From assembly GCA_963676655.2 (NCBI GenBank), contig CAXXKX010000002.1:372001-436000 (forward strand): a stretch of 64,000 nt of DNA. Reading direction: 5' to 3'. The notes under the pieces were generated by a model. It searched no databases, had not been told where the DNA came from, and was given only the letters and a program-made list of their open reading frames with translations. The stretch is from G963676655 sp963676655 (GTDB lineage Bacteria > Verrucomicrobiota > Lentisphaeria > Victivallales > Victivallaceae). This document shows, one piece after another, positions 42,781-51,703 of the stretch (positions within the stretch are counted from its first letter, which is position 1; every line of letters starts with the position of its first letter). A program made the translations under genes and the position numbers.

Positions 42781-44379
42781 ATGACCAAGCACATTTTTAT
42801 CACAGGCGGAGTTGTTTCATCATTAGGCAAGGGCATTACGGCGGCATCGCTGGCTATGCTGCTCAAACAGCGCGGTTACAGCGTTGAAATGCAGAAAATG
42901 GACCCTTATATAAATGTTGACCCGGGAACCATGTCACCGTATCAGCACGGGGAAGTTTACGTAACAGACGATAAGGCGGAAACGGACCTTGACCTGGGGC
43001 ACTATGAACGCTTTGCCGAAGTAACTTGTTCTCAAGCGTCAAACTACACGACCGGGCGTATTTACCGCAATGTGATCGATCGTGAACGCGCCGGGGATTA
43101 TCTCGGTGGAACAGTACAGGTTATTCCGCATATTACGAACGAGATAAAAGACGCAATCCGCAGTTTGCAAAGTCCCGATGTGGATATTGTTATAACCGAA
43201 ATCGGCGGCACTGCCGGTGACATTGAGTCCTTGCCTTTTCTTGAAGCTATCCGTCAATTTTATCAGGAATGCGGTCGGGGCAACGCGGTGTTTATTCACT
43301 TGACGCTGCTGCCTTATCTGAGAGCTGCCGGTGAACTCAAAACCAAACCATCCCAGCAGTCTGTGGGGATTTTGCGTAATATTGGTATCATTCCTGATTT
43401 CCTGGTTTGTCGAACCGAAGTCCCGATGGAGGATGATCATTTCCGCAAACTGGCGTTGTTCTGTAATGTCAATCAGCGCTATGTTATTGAGGAACGAGAT
43501 GTGGCTAATTCAATTTATGAAGTACCGAATGAGTTGGCGGCGCAGCAGCTTGATGTTCTGGTACTGGAAGCTCTGGGCATGCCGGCTAATGAGCTTGACC
43601 TGACTGAATGGAATAAAATGCTGGCAGTTGTGCTGGATAAGAGTCTGCCGGAAGTGACGATCGCGGTTGTTGGTAAATATATCAGTTTGAAAGATGCCTA
43701 TAAAAGCATTTATGAGGCGCTGGATCATGGGGGGATTGCTAATCGCGTCAAAGTTAAGATCAGGATGGTTGAATCTCAGGATTTTGAAGATGAAGAAGGA
43801 TTCGGTATGCTGGAAGGCGTGGACGGTATTCTGGTTCCGGGCGGCTTTGGCGACCGGGGGATTCCCGGAAAGCTCAAAGCAATCCAGTATGCGCGAGAAA
43901 ACAACATTCCATTCTTCGGAATTTGTCTGGGAATGCAGTGTGCGGTAATTGAATTCTCCCGCAATGTTCTGGGTTTGGCGGACGCCAACAGTTATGAATT
44001 CGATGAATCAAGTGAAGAGCCGGTAATCGCACTTATGGATGAACAGAAAAAGATCACTAAAAAAGGTGGAACAATGCGCTTGGGTGCTTGGAAATGCGTC
44101 TTGAAAGAAGGCACTAAAGCGGCAAAAGCCTATGGTTGCACCAGAATTTCTGAACGTCATCGTCACCGCTATGAATTTAATAACGACTATCGTGACCGGA
44201 TTGAAGAAAACGGCCTGATGATTGTCGGGACATCTCCGGATGGCAGGTTGGTTGAAATGGTTGAGCTTAAAGGTCATAAGTGGTTTGTTGCTGGACAGTT
44301 TCACCCCGAATTTAAATCACGCCCGATGCATGCTCATCCCCTTTTCCGTGATTTTATAAAAGCGGCGATGGAAAAATAA
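42781..44379 (+). CDS. pyrG: CTP synthase
   Basis: 532 residues. It aminates UTP to CTP using glutamine and ATP. The synthetase domain has ITGGVVSSLGKGITAASLA and MDPYINVDPGTMSPYQHGEV. The C-terminal class I glutaminase has the nucleophile Cys in FFGICLGMQCAV and the catalytic HPE in FHPEFKSRP. AGAGGCAGG serves as SD. It is followed 65 bp later by carB, placing two pyrimidine-related enzymes together. Confidence 0.97.
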   Translation: MTKHIFITGGVVSSLGKGITAASLAMLLKQRGYSVEMQKMDPYINVDPGTMSPYQHGEVYVTDDKAETDLDLGHYERFAEVTCSQASNYTTGRIYRNVIDRERAGDYLGGTVQVIPHITNEIKDAIRSLQSPDVDIVITEIGGTAGDIESLPFLEAIRQFYQECGRGNAVFIHLTLLPYLRAAGELKTKPSQQSVGILRNIGIIPDFLVCRTEVPMEDDHFRKLALFCNVNQRYVIEERDVANSIYEVPNELAAQQLDVLVLEALGMPANELDLTEWNKMLAVVLDKSLPEVTIAVVGKYISLKDAYKSIYEALDHGGIANRVKVKIRMVESQDFEDEEGFGMLEGVDGILVPGGFGDRGIPGKLKAIQYARENNIPFFGICLGMQCAVIEFSRNVLGLADANSYEFDESSEEPVIALMDEQKKITKKGGTMRLGAWKCVLKEGTKAAKAYGCTRISERHRHRYEFNNDYRDRIEENGLMIVGTSPDGRLVEMVELKGHKWFVAGQFHPEFKSRPMHAHPLFRDFIKAAMEK

Positions 44380-44444
44380 GATTTCTGGGCTAAATTATAA
44401 GGATTTGCCAATTTTAGAAAATTTTAATAAAATCGGGACATTTT

Positions 44445-47400
44445 ATGCCAAAACGGACTGACATCAAGAAAATTATGCTCATCGGCTCAGGGCCTATCGT
44501 CATCGGTCAGGCGTGCGAATTTGACTATTCCGGCACCCAGGCTTGTAAAGCTCTTAAAGAAGAAGGATTTGAAATAGTCCTTGTCAACAGCAACCCCGCG
44601 ACTATCATGACCGATCCCGGTTTTGCCGATCGCACTTACATTGAACCTTTGAACAAGGATATCCTGCACGAGATTATCCGCCGTGAGCGCCCCGACGCTA
44701 TTCTGCCGACCCTTGGTGGTCAGACTGCTTTGAATCTGGCGATTGAACTTGCCGACAGCGGTATTTTGCGGCGTTACAAGGTTGAAATGCTTGGCGCTGA
44801 TTCCGATACCATCCGGCGCGCTGAAGACCGTGATCTCTTCAAAAGCGCGATGAATAAGATCGGACTTGAAATGGCCCGGAGTTTTTCCGCTCATTCGATG
44901 GCCGATGCGTTGCGTGCGGCTGATGAGATTGGTTCCTTTCCTTTGGTTATTCGTCCCGGCTTTACCCTTGGCGGTACCGGCGGCGGTATTGCGTATAATA
45001 TCGATGAATTTAAAGATATCGTAGCCCGGGGCCTGGATGCCAGCAGAAATGATGAAGTCCTGATTGAAGAATCGTTGCTTGGCTGGAAAGAATTTGAAAT
45101 GGAGGTCATGCGGGATAAGAATGATAACGCGGTGATCGTCTGTTCCATTGAAAACCTTGACCCGATGGGTGTACACACCGGTGATAGTATCACTGTTGCT
45201 CCGGCCCAGACCCTGACCGACCGTGAATATCAGATTATGCGTGACGCATCACTGGCAGTTCTCCGGGTTATCGGGGTTGAAACCGGTGGTTCCAATGTTC
45301 AGTTCGCGATTAATCCGGATAATGGCCGGATGGTGATTATCGAAATGAATCCCCGCGTTTCCCGTTCTTCAGCCCTGGCGTCTAAAGCGACCGGTTTCCC
45401 GATCGCCAAGATCGCGGCTAAACTTGCGGTTGGTTACACTCTCGATGAAATCTGTAACGATATTACCCGGGAGACTCCAGCGTGTTTTGAGCCGAGTATT
45501 GACTATGTAGTTACCAAAGTTCCGCGTTTCGCGTTTGAGAAATTCCCGTCAGCCGACAGCACCCTGACAACCCAGATGAAGTCGGTTGGTGAGGCCATGA
45601 GTATCGGTAAGACCTATAAACAGTCCTTACAGAAAGCTTTGCGTTCTCTGGAAATCGGACGTTTTGGTTTCGGTGCCGATGGCAAGGACGGCGCTTATGA
45701 AGCGATGTCTGATGAAGAACTTACGGCCGAGATGAAGCGGCCTAACGCGATGCGTGTTTTTGTGATCCATGAAGCTTTTCGCCGCGGCTGGACGGTTGAG
45801 CAGATTTTTGAATTGACCAGTATTGACCGCTGGTTCCTGCGTCCGATGCATGAGCTGGCGATGTATGAAGATGAAATTCGTTCCTTTGAGTCGCTTGAAA
45901 ATCTGGCAAAAGACCGGGCAATGATGCTGCAGATCAAGGAATTCGGTTATTCCGATCGTCAAATCGCTTATTTATTGCATTCCACTGAGCTTGAAGTGCT
46001 GGCCTTGCGCCGGAAAATGAATGTTATGCCGGTCTATGCGCTGGTTGATACCTGTGCGGCAGAATTCGAAGCTTATACGCCTTATTATTATTCTACTTAC
46101 GGTGACCGTGACGAATGTAAAAAGACCGATAAAAAGAAAGTTATGATTCTTGGCGGCGGCCCAAACCGAATCGGGCAGGGGATCGAGTTTGACTATTGCT
46201 GCGTGCATGCTTCTTTTGCGCTGCGCGAAGCCGGATTTGAAACGATCATGGTCAATAGTAACCCGGAAACGGTTAGTACCGACTACGATACCAGTGACAA
46301 ACTTTATTTTGAACCGCTTACTTTTGAAGATGTGCTGCATATATATGAGCGGGAACAATGTTTTGGTGTTATCGTTCAATTCGGTGGTCAGACTCCTCTC
46401 AACCTCGCTAAGAGCCTGGAAGCGGCCGGGGTCAATATCATTGGTACCAGCCCGAGTAATATCGAAGCGGCGGAAGACCGTGACTTCTTCAAACAATTGG
46501 CTGAAAAACTTGACATAAAGCAGCCGCCTAACGGTATCGTCACCAATGTTGATGATGCGGTAAAAGTTGCTGATAGAATCGGTTATCCGGTTTTGATGCG
46601 TCCGTCGTTCGTGCTTGGCGGTCGTGCCATGGTGATTGTCTATAAAGAAAAATATTTGCGGAAATATATGGAAGAGGCGGTGGTCGCTTCTTCAGAACGT
46701 CCAGTGCTGATTGACCGCTTCCTGGAAGACGCTATCGAACTTGATGTCGACTGTATCAGTGACGGCGAGACTTCGGTAATCGGGTCGATTATGGAGCACG
46801 TTGAACTGGCCGGTATTCACTCCGGCGACAGTGCATGTACAATTCCTACCTCAAGTCTTTCAGCTGATATTCTGCAAAAGGTGCGGGAGCATTCTTTCGC
46901 TCTGGCAAAAGAACTCGGGGTCTGCGGTCTGATGAATATCCAGTTCGCGGTCCAGGACAACGAAGTTTATATTCTTGAAGTTAACCCTCGCGCTTCGCGT
47001 ACCGTGCCGTTTGTCAGTAAGGCCATCGGTGTGCCGTTGGCGAAACTGGCATCTCTGGTGATGACCGGTTCGAAACTTAAAGACATTGGTTTTACTGAAG
47101 AGGTAATTCCTGATTACACCGTAGTCAAGGAAGCGGTATTCCCGTTTGTTCGTTTCCCGGGTATCGATATTATTTTGAGTCCTGAAATGAAATCAACCGG
47201 TGAAGTCATGGGGATTGACGATTCTCCGGGTATGGCCTATTTGAAAAGCCAGGTTGCGGCGGGAAATAATCTGCCGACCGGCGGTAACGTATTTCTTGGT
47301 GTTCGTGACATCGATAAAGATTCAATTGCCCCGTTGGCTGAAAAACTGATCGATCTTGGATTTACAATCTATGCTACTCGCGGGACTGCTACTGTCCTGT

Positions 47401-47702
47401 GTGAAGCTGGCATTAAATGCAACGCTATTTTCCGCATCTCGCGCGGTCGTCCGAACTTGCTGGATATGATGAATGACGAAAATATCAGTTGGATCATCAA
47501 TACTCCGGAACCGGGAGCGGAAGCCAAGGTCGATGAAATTCAGATGCGGGCCAGAGCCGTTGCTCTCGGCGTACCGATTACTACTACTTTGAGCGGATTG
47601 TCCGCCGCGATTGACGGTTTGGTTGCCATGAAGGAATTCGGGGCGACTGAAATATGTTCAATTCAGGAATATCATCGTCATGCTCCCCATCTGAATATCT
47701 GA
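44445..47702 (+). CDS. carB: Carbamoyl-phosphate synthase large subunit
   Basis: 1085 residues, full length. It makes carbamoyl phosphate for arginine and pyrimidines. Two ATP-grasp halves are clear: LIGSGPIVIGQACEFDYSGTQ and the repeat ILGGGPNRIGQGIEFDYCC, with NPRVSRSSALASKATG and NPRASRTVPFVSKAIG. The C-terminal MGS-like allosteric domain (about 945-1085) has FTIYATRGTATVL. carA is not in the window. Followed by a strong terminator. Confidence 0.97.
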   Translation: MPKRTDIKKIMLIGSGPIVIGQACEFDYSGTQACKALKEEGFEIVLVNSNPATIMTDPGFADRTYIEPLNKDILHEIIRRERPDAILPTLGGQTALNLAIELADSGILRRYKVEMLGADSDTIRRAEDRDLFKSAMNKIGLEMARSFSAHSMADALRAADEIGSFPLVIRPGFTLGGTGGGIAYNIDEFKDIVARGLDASRNDEVLIEESLLGWKEFEMEVMRDKNDNAVIVCSIENLDPMGVHTGDSITVAPAQTLTDREYQIMRDASLAVLRVIGVETGGSNVQFAINPDNGRMVIIEMNPRVSRSSALASKATGFPIAKIAAKLAVGYTLDEICNDITRETPACFEPSIDYVVTKVPRFAFEKFPSADSTLTTQMKSVGEAMSIGKTYKQSLQKALRSLEIGRFGFGADGKDGAYEAMSDEELTAEMKRPNAMRVFVIHEAFRRGWTVEQIFELTSIDRWFLRPMHELAMYEDEIRSFESLENLAKDRAMMLQIKEFGYSDRQIAYLLHSTELEVLALRRKMNVMPVYALVDTCAAEFEAYTPYYYSTYGDRDECKKTDKKKVMILGGGPNRIGQGIEFDYCCVHASFALREAGFETIMVNSNPETVSTDYDTSDKLYFEPLTFEDVLHIYEREQCFGVIVQFGGQTPLNLAKSLEAAGVNIIGTSPSNIEAAEDRDFFKQLAEKLDIKQPPNGIVTNVDDAVKVADRIGYPVLMRPSFVLGGRAMVIVYKEKYLRKYMEEAVVASSERPVLIDRFLEDAIELDVDCISDGETSVIGSIMEHVELAGIHSGDSACTIPTSSLSADILQKVREHSFALAKELGVCGLMNIQFAVQDNEVYILEVNPRASRTVPFVSKAIGVPLAKLASLVMTGSKLKDIGFTEEVIPDYTVVKEAVFPFVRFPGIDIILSPEMKSTGEVMGIDDSPGMAYLKSQVAAGNNLPTGGNVFLGVRDIDKDSIAPLAEKLIDLGFTIYATRGTATVLCEAGIKCNAIFRISRGRPNLLDMMNDENISWIINTPEPGAEAKVDEIQMRARAVALGVPITTTLSGLSAAIDGLVAMKEFGATEICSIQEYHRHAPHLNI

Positions 47703-47728
47703 TTACGAGAGTATAAATTTTGCTTAAT

Positions 47729-47754
47729 AAAAAGCCGCATTATTGCGGCTTTTT
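47729..47754 (+). terminator. Intrinsic terminator of carB
   Basis: Perfect stem AAAAAGCCGCA / TGCGGCTTTTT with loop TTAT, 27 bp after the carB stop. Confidence 0.9.
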
Positions 47755-47916
47755 ATATTTATAAATACAGATTTTTCGATAATATATTTGCTTTTAATGG
47801 AAGCAACGAGCATATTGTATATGAATATTTGCGTTGTGGATGGATGTTTGATTTGATAAAGGCAGCGGTTCTTCAGCTGTAAGTCAAGCTTAAAAGAGTG
47901 TATACTGGAGACTACG

Positions 47917-49584
47917 GTGAATGGTATTGATGACAGCAAGCCGGTTGAAATAGCTGATAAAATCTGGTGGGTCGGGTTTGCCGATTATGAAGCGGGTTTT
48001 TCCAATAATCCGTATTTGATGCTTGACGAAGGTGAAGGGATTCTCTTTGATCCCGGGCCGGGACATCCTATTTTCCGGGATATGATAATGGGGAAAATCA
48101 GGCAGATCATTAACCCGGAAAAAATCAGATACATCATTGTTCACCATCAGGATCCTGACTTATGCGGCCTGATTCCGTTCATTGAAAATATCCTGCATCC
48201 GGACGTGACAATTCTCTGTCATCCGAGAGCTGCTTTATTTGTTCCGTATTACGGCACCCGAAAAGGAATCATGTCGATTTGCGACGAAGATATTCTGGAA
48301 CTTAAATCCGGACGTCGAATTCAATTTTTCCATATCCCGTATATGCACTTTCCAGGGAACATGTTCAGTTATGATATTGCGACGTCGACGCTGTTTTCTT
48401 CGGATATATTTGGTTGTTTCAACCAGAATTGGCGCTTGTACAGCGATGACTCCTATATTGAACCGGCCAGAAAATTTATTGAATACTATGTTGGGAACCG
48501 CAGTTCGCTACTATATGCCTATGATAGACTAAAAAGTCTCAAAATTGACCGGATTTGTCCCCAGCATGGCGCCATTATCAAAGATAATATCGATAAATTT
48601 GTCAATTTGCTGATAACCACAAAACCGGCCGGCTTGTTGCGCGAGTTGAAAAACAAACCAGGTCCAGAGCAATTGAAAGAAATTATTGATGTGGTTAGAG
48701 ATAAACTTGCAGAGCTTTTGCATAAAGATATTCAGGCGGACAGCTTGAACGAGTTGATGGAAATTGCCGGAGATGAAGGACCGGATATGGTGGCGCTGCT
48801 GATTGATGCGGTTGTGGTTAAGTCAGCTCTTATGGGAGTAACCAACCCGCTCACATGCGGTCAGGTTCACAAAGCTGAAAATGTGCGTCAGACCAACGGT
48901 GCGAAACTGTTGGATGCGTTGCATCAGAGATATCTTCGGAGGCAGTATGGAATAATGTCTGATACAGGTTCTCTCAAGGCTATTTTAGGGCAGGGGCTTA
49001 ATTCATTTGAAACCAATGCGGTGGTGATGTTCATTGACATTCGCGGTTTTACCTGTTGGAGTTCAGATAAGCATCCGGATGAGATAATGAGCCTTTTGAG
49101 TGTTCAGCATGGTTTTGTCGCGAAAATTATTAATTCCAATGGCGGCAGGGTAAATAAGATATTCGGCGATGGTATGCTTGCTTATTTCAAGGATGATTAT
49201 GTTGATCAAAGCATCAGGATTGCTAATGAAATTCATCGGGAGCTGGAGACCTATGAATTGCTGTCGGTTGGTATTGGGATGGATTACGGAAAAATTACGA
49301 TGGGTGATATGGGGCAGGAAGACCGTCTTGATTATACTTTGATCGGATCACCGGTAAATTTGGCTTCGAGGTTATGTGACTGCGCCGGAAAAAGAGAAAC
49401 TGTTATCAACATGTCTCTGTATGAAAAATTGAATGACGATTTGAAAAAAATTATTGACTCTCTTGATTCAAAACAAAATATAAAAGTTCAGGTAAAAAGT
49501 TCTGAACCTGAATTCGATGCCATAAAATTCGGGGCATGCGACCCGGATAACGTGGATATTTCACCTTTCAATTATACGATTTAA
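47917..49584 (+). CDS. Metallo-beta-lactamase/diiron (ODP-like) domain fused to a class III adenylate/guanylate cyclase
   Basis: 555 residues, GTG start with GGAG 7 nt upstream. The N-terminal domain (about 1-255) is the metallo-beta-lactamase fold of flavodiiron/ODP proteins: His76-His77-x-Asp79-x-Asp81 (VHHQDPD), His144 (MHFPGN), Asp163 (SSDIFG) and His217 (CPQHG). No flavodoxin domain follows. A helical linker (about 255-365) leads to a class III cyclase: metal-binding Asp374 (MFIDIRGF) and Asp418 (KIFGDGML), GIGMDYGKITMGDMG, and the GSPVNLASRL block with the catalytic Asn/Arg. Bound diiron in such sensors reacts with O2 or NO, so a gas- or redox-responsive cyclase is a reasonable inference. 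Soluble. Confidence 0.85.
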   Translation: MNGIDDSKPVEIADKIWWVGFADYEAGFSNNPYLMLDEGEGILFDPGPGHPIFRDMIMGKIRQIINPEKIRYIIVHHQDPDLCGLIPFIENILHPDVTILCHPRAALFVPYYGTRKGIMSICDEDILELKSGRRIQFFHIPYMHFPGNMFSYDIATSTLFSSDIFGCFNQNWRLYSDDSYIEPARKFIEYYVGNRSSLLYAYDRLKSLKIDRICPQHGAIIKDNIDKFVNLLITTKPAGLLRELKNKPGPEQLKEIIDVVRDKLAELLHKDIQADSLNELMEIAGDEGPDMVALLIDAVVVKSALMGVTNPLTCGQVHKAENVRQTNGAKLLDALHQRYLRRQYGIMSDTGSLKAILGQGLNSFETNAVVMFIDIRGFTCWSSDKHPDEIMSLLSVQHGFVAKIINSNGGRVNKIFGDGMLAYFKDDYVDQSIRIANEIHRELETYELLSVGIGMDYGKITMGDMGQEDRLDYTLIGSPVNLASRLCDCAGKRETVINMSLYEKLNDDLKKIIDSLDSKQNIKVQVKSSEPEFDAIKFGACDPDNVDISPFNYTI

Positions 49585-49782
49585 TGACTCCGTTTAAGGC
49601 GGGATCTTTCCATTGATAAAACACGTGGAAGCCAGGGCTTGCTGTAGATATAAATCTGAAGTTTTGTCGCCGGTAAGCGTGGATTGATAATTCTTAAGTT
49701 TTTATTTTAAGGTGTTTATGTATTATTTATAGTCAAGCGTATTGATTGTTAAGAATATTATAATTTGTTGAAATCATAAAAA

Positions 49783-49809
49783 AAGGCGGCATGTTAAACA
49801 TGCCGCCTT
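49783..49809 (-). terminator. Intrinsic terminator of the fucosidase gene
   Basis: Perfect 11-bp stem AAGGCGGCATG / CATGCCGCCTT. On the minus strand it is followed by a run of T, just past the fucosidase stop at 49827. Confidence 0.9.
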
Positions 49810-49826
49810 GAACTGGAAAAGATTTC

Positions 49827-51107
49827 TTAACCGCCAATATCTGACTGACAAGGGTCGTATGGAGGGTGCGGTGCGTTTGGTGTTCTCATCCCGCCGGCGG
49901 TATAAACCAGCGGCTTACTTTCGCATTCGATCTTGAAGACCGGGCAGAAAGCCGGAGGTTCGACCGGAAGTCCGGTAATAGTCAATAATTCATCTGCATA
50001 GTCAAAGTCGAGTTCATGTCCGGTTTCCAGCATGGATGCTTTTACCGGAACACTTTTCAAGCCACCAATTTTCAGGTAATCGCCGCACCAGTATTTACAG
50101 ATATAGTAGATAGTGTTGCCAGACGCGGTAAGGACGCCGTTTGAAACCCAGTCACTGCGTTCATTTCCGCGTTCCATCAGACCAAAACTGAAGCGGTCGG
50201 TATTAAAGATTGCATCCCGGTTTTTCTTAAGCCAGCTTCCGGTTTCAACCAGAGCTTCCACTGAAGCCTCAGGGACAGAGCCGTCCCCTCTCGGGCCTAT
50301 ATTGACTAACAGATTTCCCTGTTCCTTGGCGACTTTCGATAGCATTTCTATCAGTGCAAGCGGAGATTTCCAGCAATTGTCATATTTGCAGAAACCCCAA
50401 TGGTCGTTCAACGTCATACATGCTTCCCAGGGACGCCATGGGGTCGGAGCGGAAACATGTCCTTCCGGGGTGCCGAAATCTCCCGGCAGGCCGTTGCGAC
50501 CGTTGAATAGAATATGCGGTTGAATTTCAGAAACCATTTTATTCATTTCAGTTCCCTGCCAACCGTCAGCATTGAATGGCCACCAGCCGTCATACCAAAG
50601 CACATCAATCGGGTTGTATTTTGTTACCAGTTCTTTGATCCTCGCATGGGTGTTGGCGATGTACTGTTTATATTTTTCCGAATCTTCCAGCGCGTCAACT
50701 CCGTCCGGTACCGCGCTCCAGTTGTTCAGGCTGTGATATAGATGAATTCTTAAGCCGTGTTTTCTGGCGGCGGCTACTATCTCAGCAGTCAGGTCACGTT
50801 TAGCTGCTGTTTTAACGGATGTAAAATCTGTCAGATCGGAGTCGTAAAGGCAAAAACCGTCATGATGCATCGTTGTGAATGTGATATAGTTCATTCCGGA
50901 GTCAACCGCAAGTTTGCAAATTGCGTCAGCGTCAAATTTTTCCGCGGTGAACTCGTCCGCCAGTTTTTTGTATTCTTCGTAAGGAATACGTTCACGGTTC
51001 ATGACCCATTCTCCACGTCCCATGATGCTGTAGAGCCCGTAGTGAACGAACATGCCATAGCGGGCATTAATAAAATCTTTCAGGTTATCTTCCCGGCTGC
51101 TGAACAT
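49827..51107 (-). CDS. Alpha-L-fucosidase family protein (GH29)
   Basis: 426 residues from the ATG at 51107, which has AAGGAGAAGC upstream; the upstream extension to 51194 is non-conserved. GH29 features: FVHYGLYSIMGRGEWVMNRE at the N-terminus, TFTTMHHDGFCLYDSDLTDF, the nucleophile region PIDVLWYDGWWPF (Asp in WYDG) and LLVNIGPRGDGSVPE. It removes alpha-L-fucose from glycans or acts on related substrates. No signal peptide, so cytoplasmic and dependent on imported oligosaccharides. Downstream of a small membrane protein on the same strand. Confidence 0.93.
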   Translation of the reverse strand: MFSSREDNLKDFINARYGMFVHYGLYSIMGRGEWVMNRERIPYEEYKKLADEFTAEKFDADAICKLAVDSGMNYITFTTMHHDGFCLYDSDLTDFTSVKTAAKRDLTAEIVAAARKHGLRIHLYHSLNNWSAVPDGVDALEDSEKYKQYIANTHARIKELVTKYNPIDVLWYDGWWPFNADGWQGTEMNKMVSEIQPHILFNGRNGLPGDFGTPEGHVSAPTPWRPWEACMTLNDHWGFCKYDNCWKSPLALIEMLSKVAKEQGNLLVNIGPRGDGSVPEASVEALVETGSWLKKNRDAIFNTDRFSFGLMERGNERSDWVSNGVLTASGNTIYYICKYWCGDYLKIGGLKSVPVKASMLETGHELDFDYADELLTITGLPVEPPAFCPVFKIECESKPLVYTAGGMRTPNAPHPPYDPCQSDIGG

Positions 51108-51195
51108 AAAGCTTCTCCTTTTTTGTATTATGGAATGAATCCAGTAATGTATTAGTCCGGTGAATGATTTCAAGTATAAGAACTTGAAAATCATG

Positions 51196-51462
51196 TTATT
51201 TTCGATGTTTACTGGATTTTAGTAAATATTTAAAGAAAGAGTAAAGACTGCTGAATTTGTAATCAGGGTCGACATAATGTTCAATAACGTAAAAAGCAAA
51301 ATAGTAGAATCGGCAAAAAGCCCAGATACATATTATCAGCAAAATAGCGACTTCCCAGCTTTGAGTTAATAAACAGATTATGCTGAAAGCTATAAGTCCG
51401 GTCAAGAGAAACATCATGCCTTTCAGTACAATGAGCTTTGCTGATTTTAAGTCTCCAAGCAT
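51196..51462 (-). CDS. Small two-helix membrane protein of unknown function
   Basis: 88 residues. Two hydrophobic segments (about 16-31 and 36-58: VLKGMMFLLTGLIAFSIICLL, then VAILLIICIWAFCRFYYFAFYVIEHYV) are followed by the conserved-looking tail YVDPDYKFSSLYSFFKYLL. AAGGAATAA precedes the ATG. It lies 88 bp upstream of the fucosidase gene on the same strand. No function known. Confidence 0.65.
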   Translation of the reverse strand: MLGDLKSAKLIVLKGMMFLLTGLIAFSIICLLTQSWEVAILLIICIWAFCRFYYFAFYVIEHYVDPDYKFSSLYSFFKYLLKSSKHRK

Positions 51463-51649
51463 GAATGGTTATTCCTTATATTAATATCTATGAAATTTCC
51501 GAAACATATTGTTATATACATGTACTTTATAATACATAAAAAATCAAATAGAGATGAAATCAAATACGCTGAAAGTAAAAGTTAAATATCATACAGTTTG
51601 ACTGTTATTTGTTTGTAAGTAACTTACAATTAATCATTTGCTTGAAATG

Positions 51650-51676
51650 AAAAAAAAGGCCCGGATGGCCCGGGCC
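51650..51676 (-). terminator. Intrinsic terminator of the lacI/oxidoreductase unit
   Basis: Stem GGCCCGG / CCGGGCC followed on the minus strand by eight T, 28 bp after the oxidoreductase stop. Confidence 0.9.
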
Positions 51677-51703
51677 GTAATAGATATAATTTTCAGGAAT
51701 GAA

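Noticed and set aside
44487..45176. 229-codon minus-strand frame opposite carB
   Set aside because: Antisense to the first ATP-grasp domain; no independent support.
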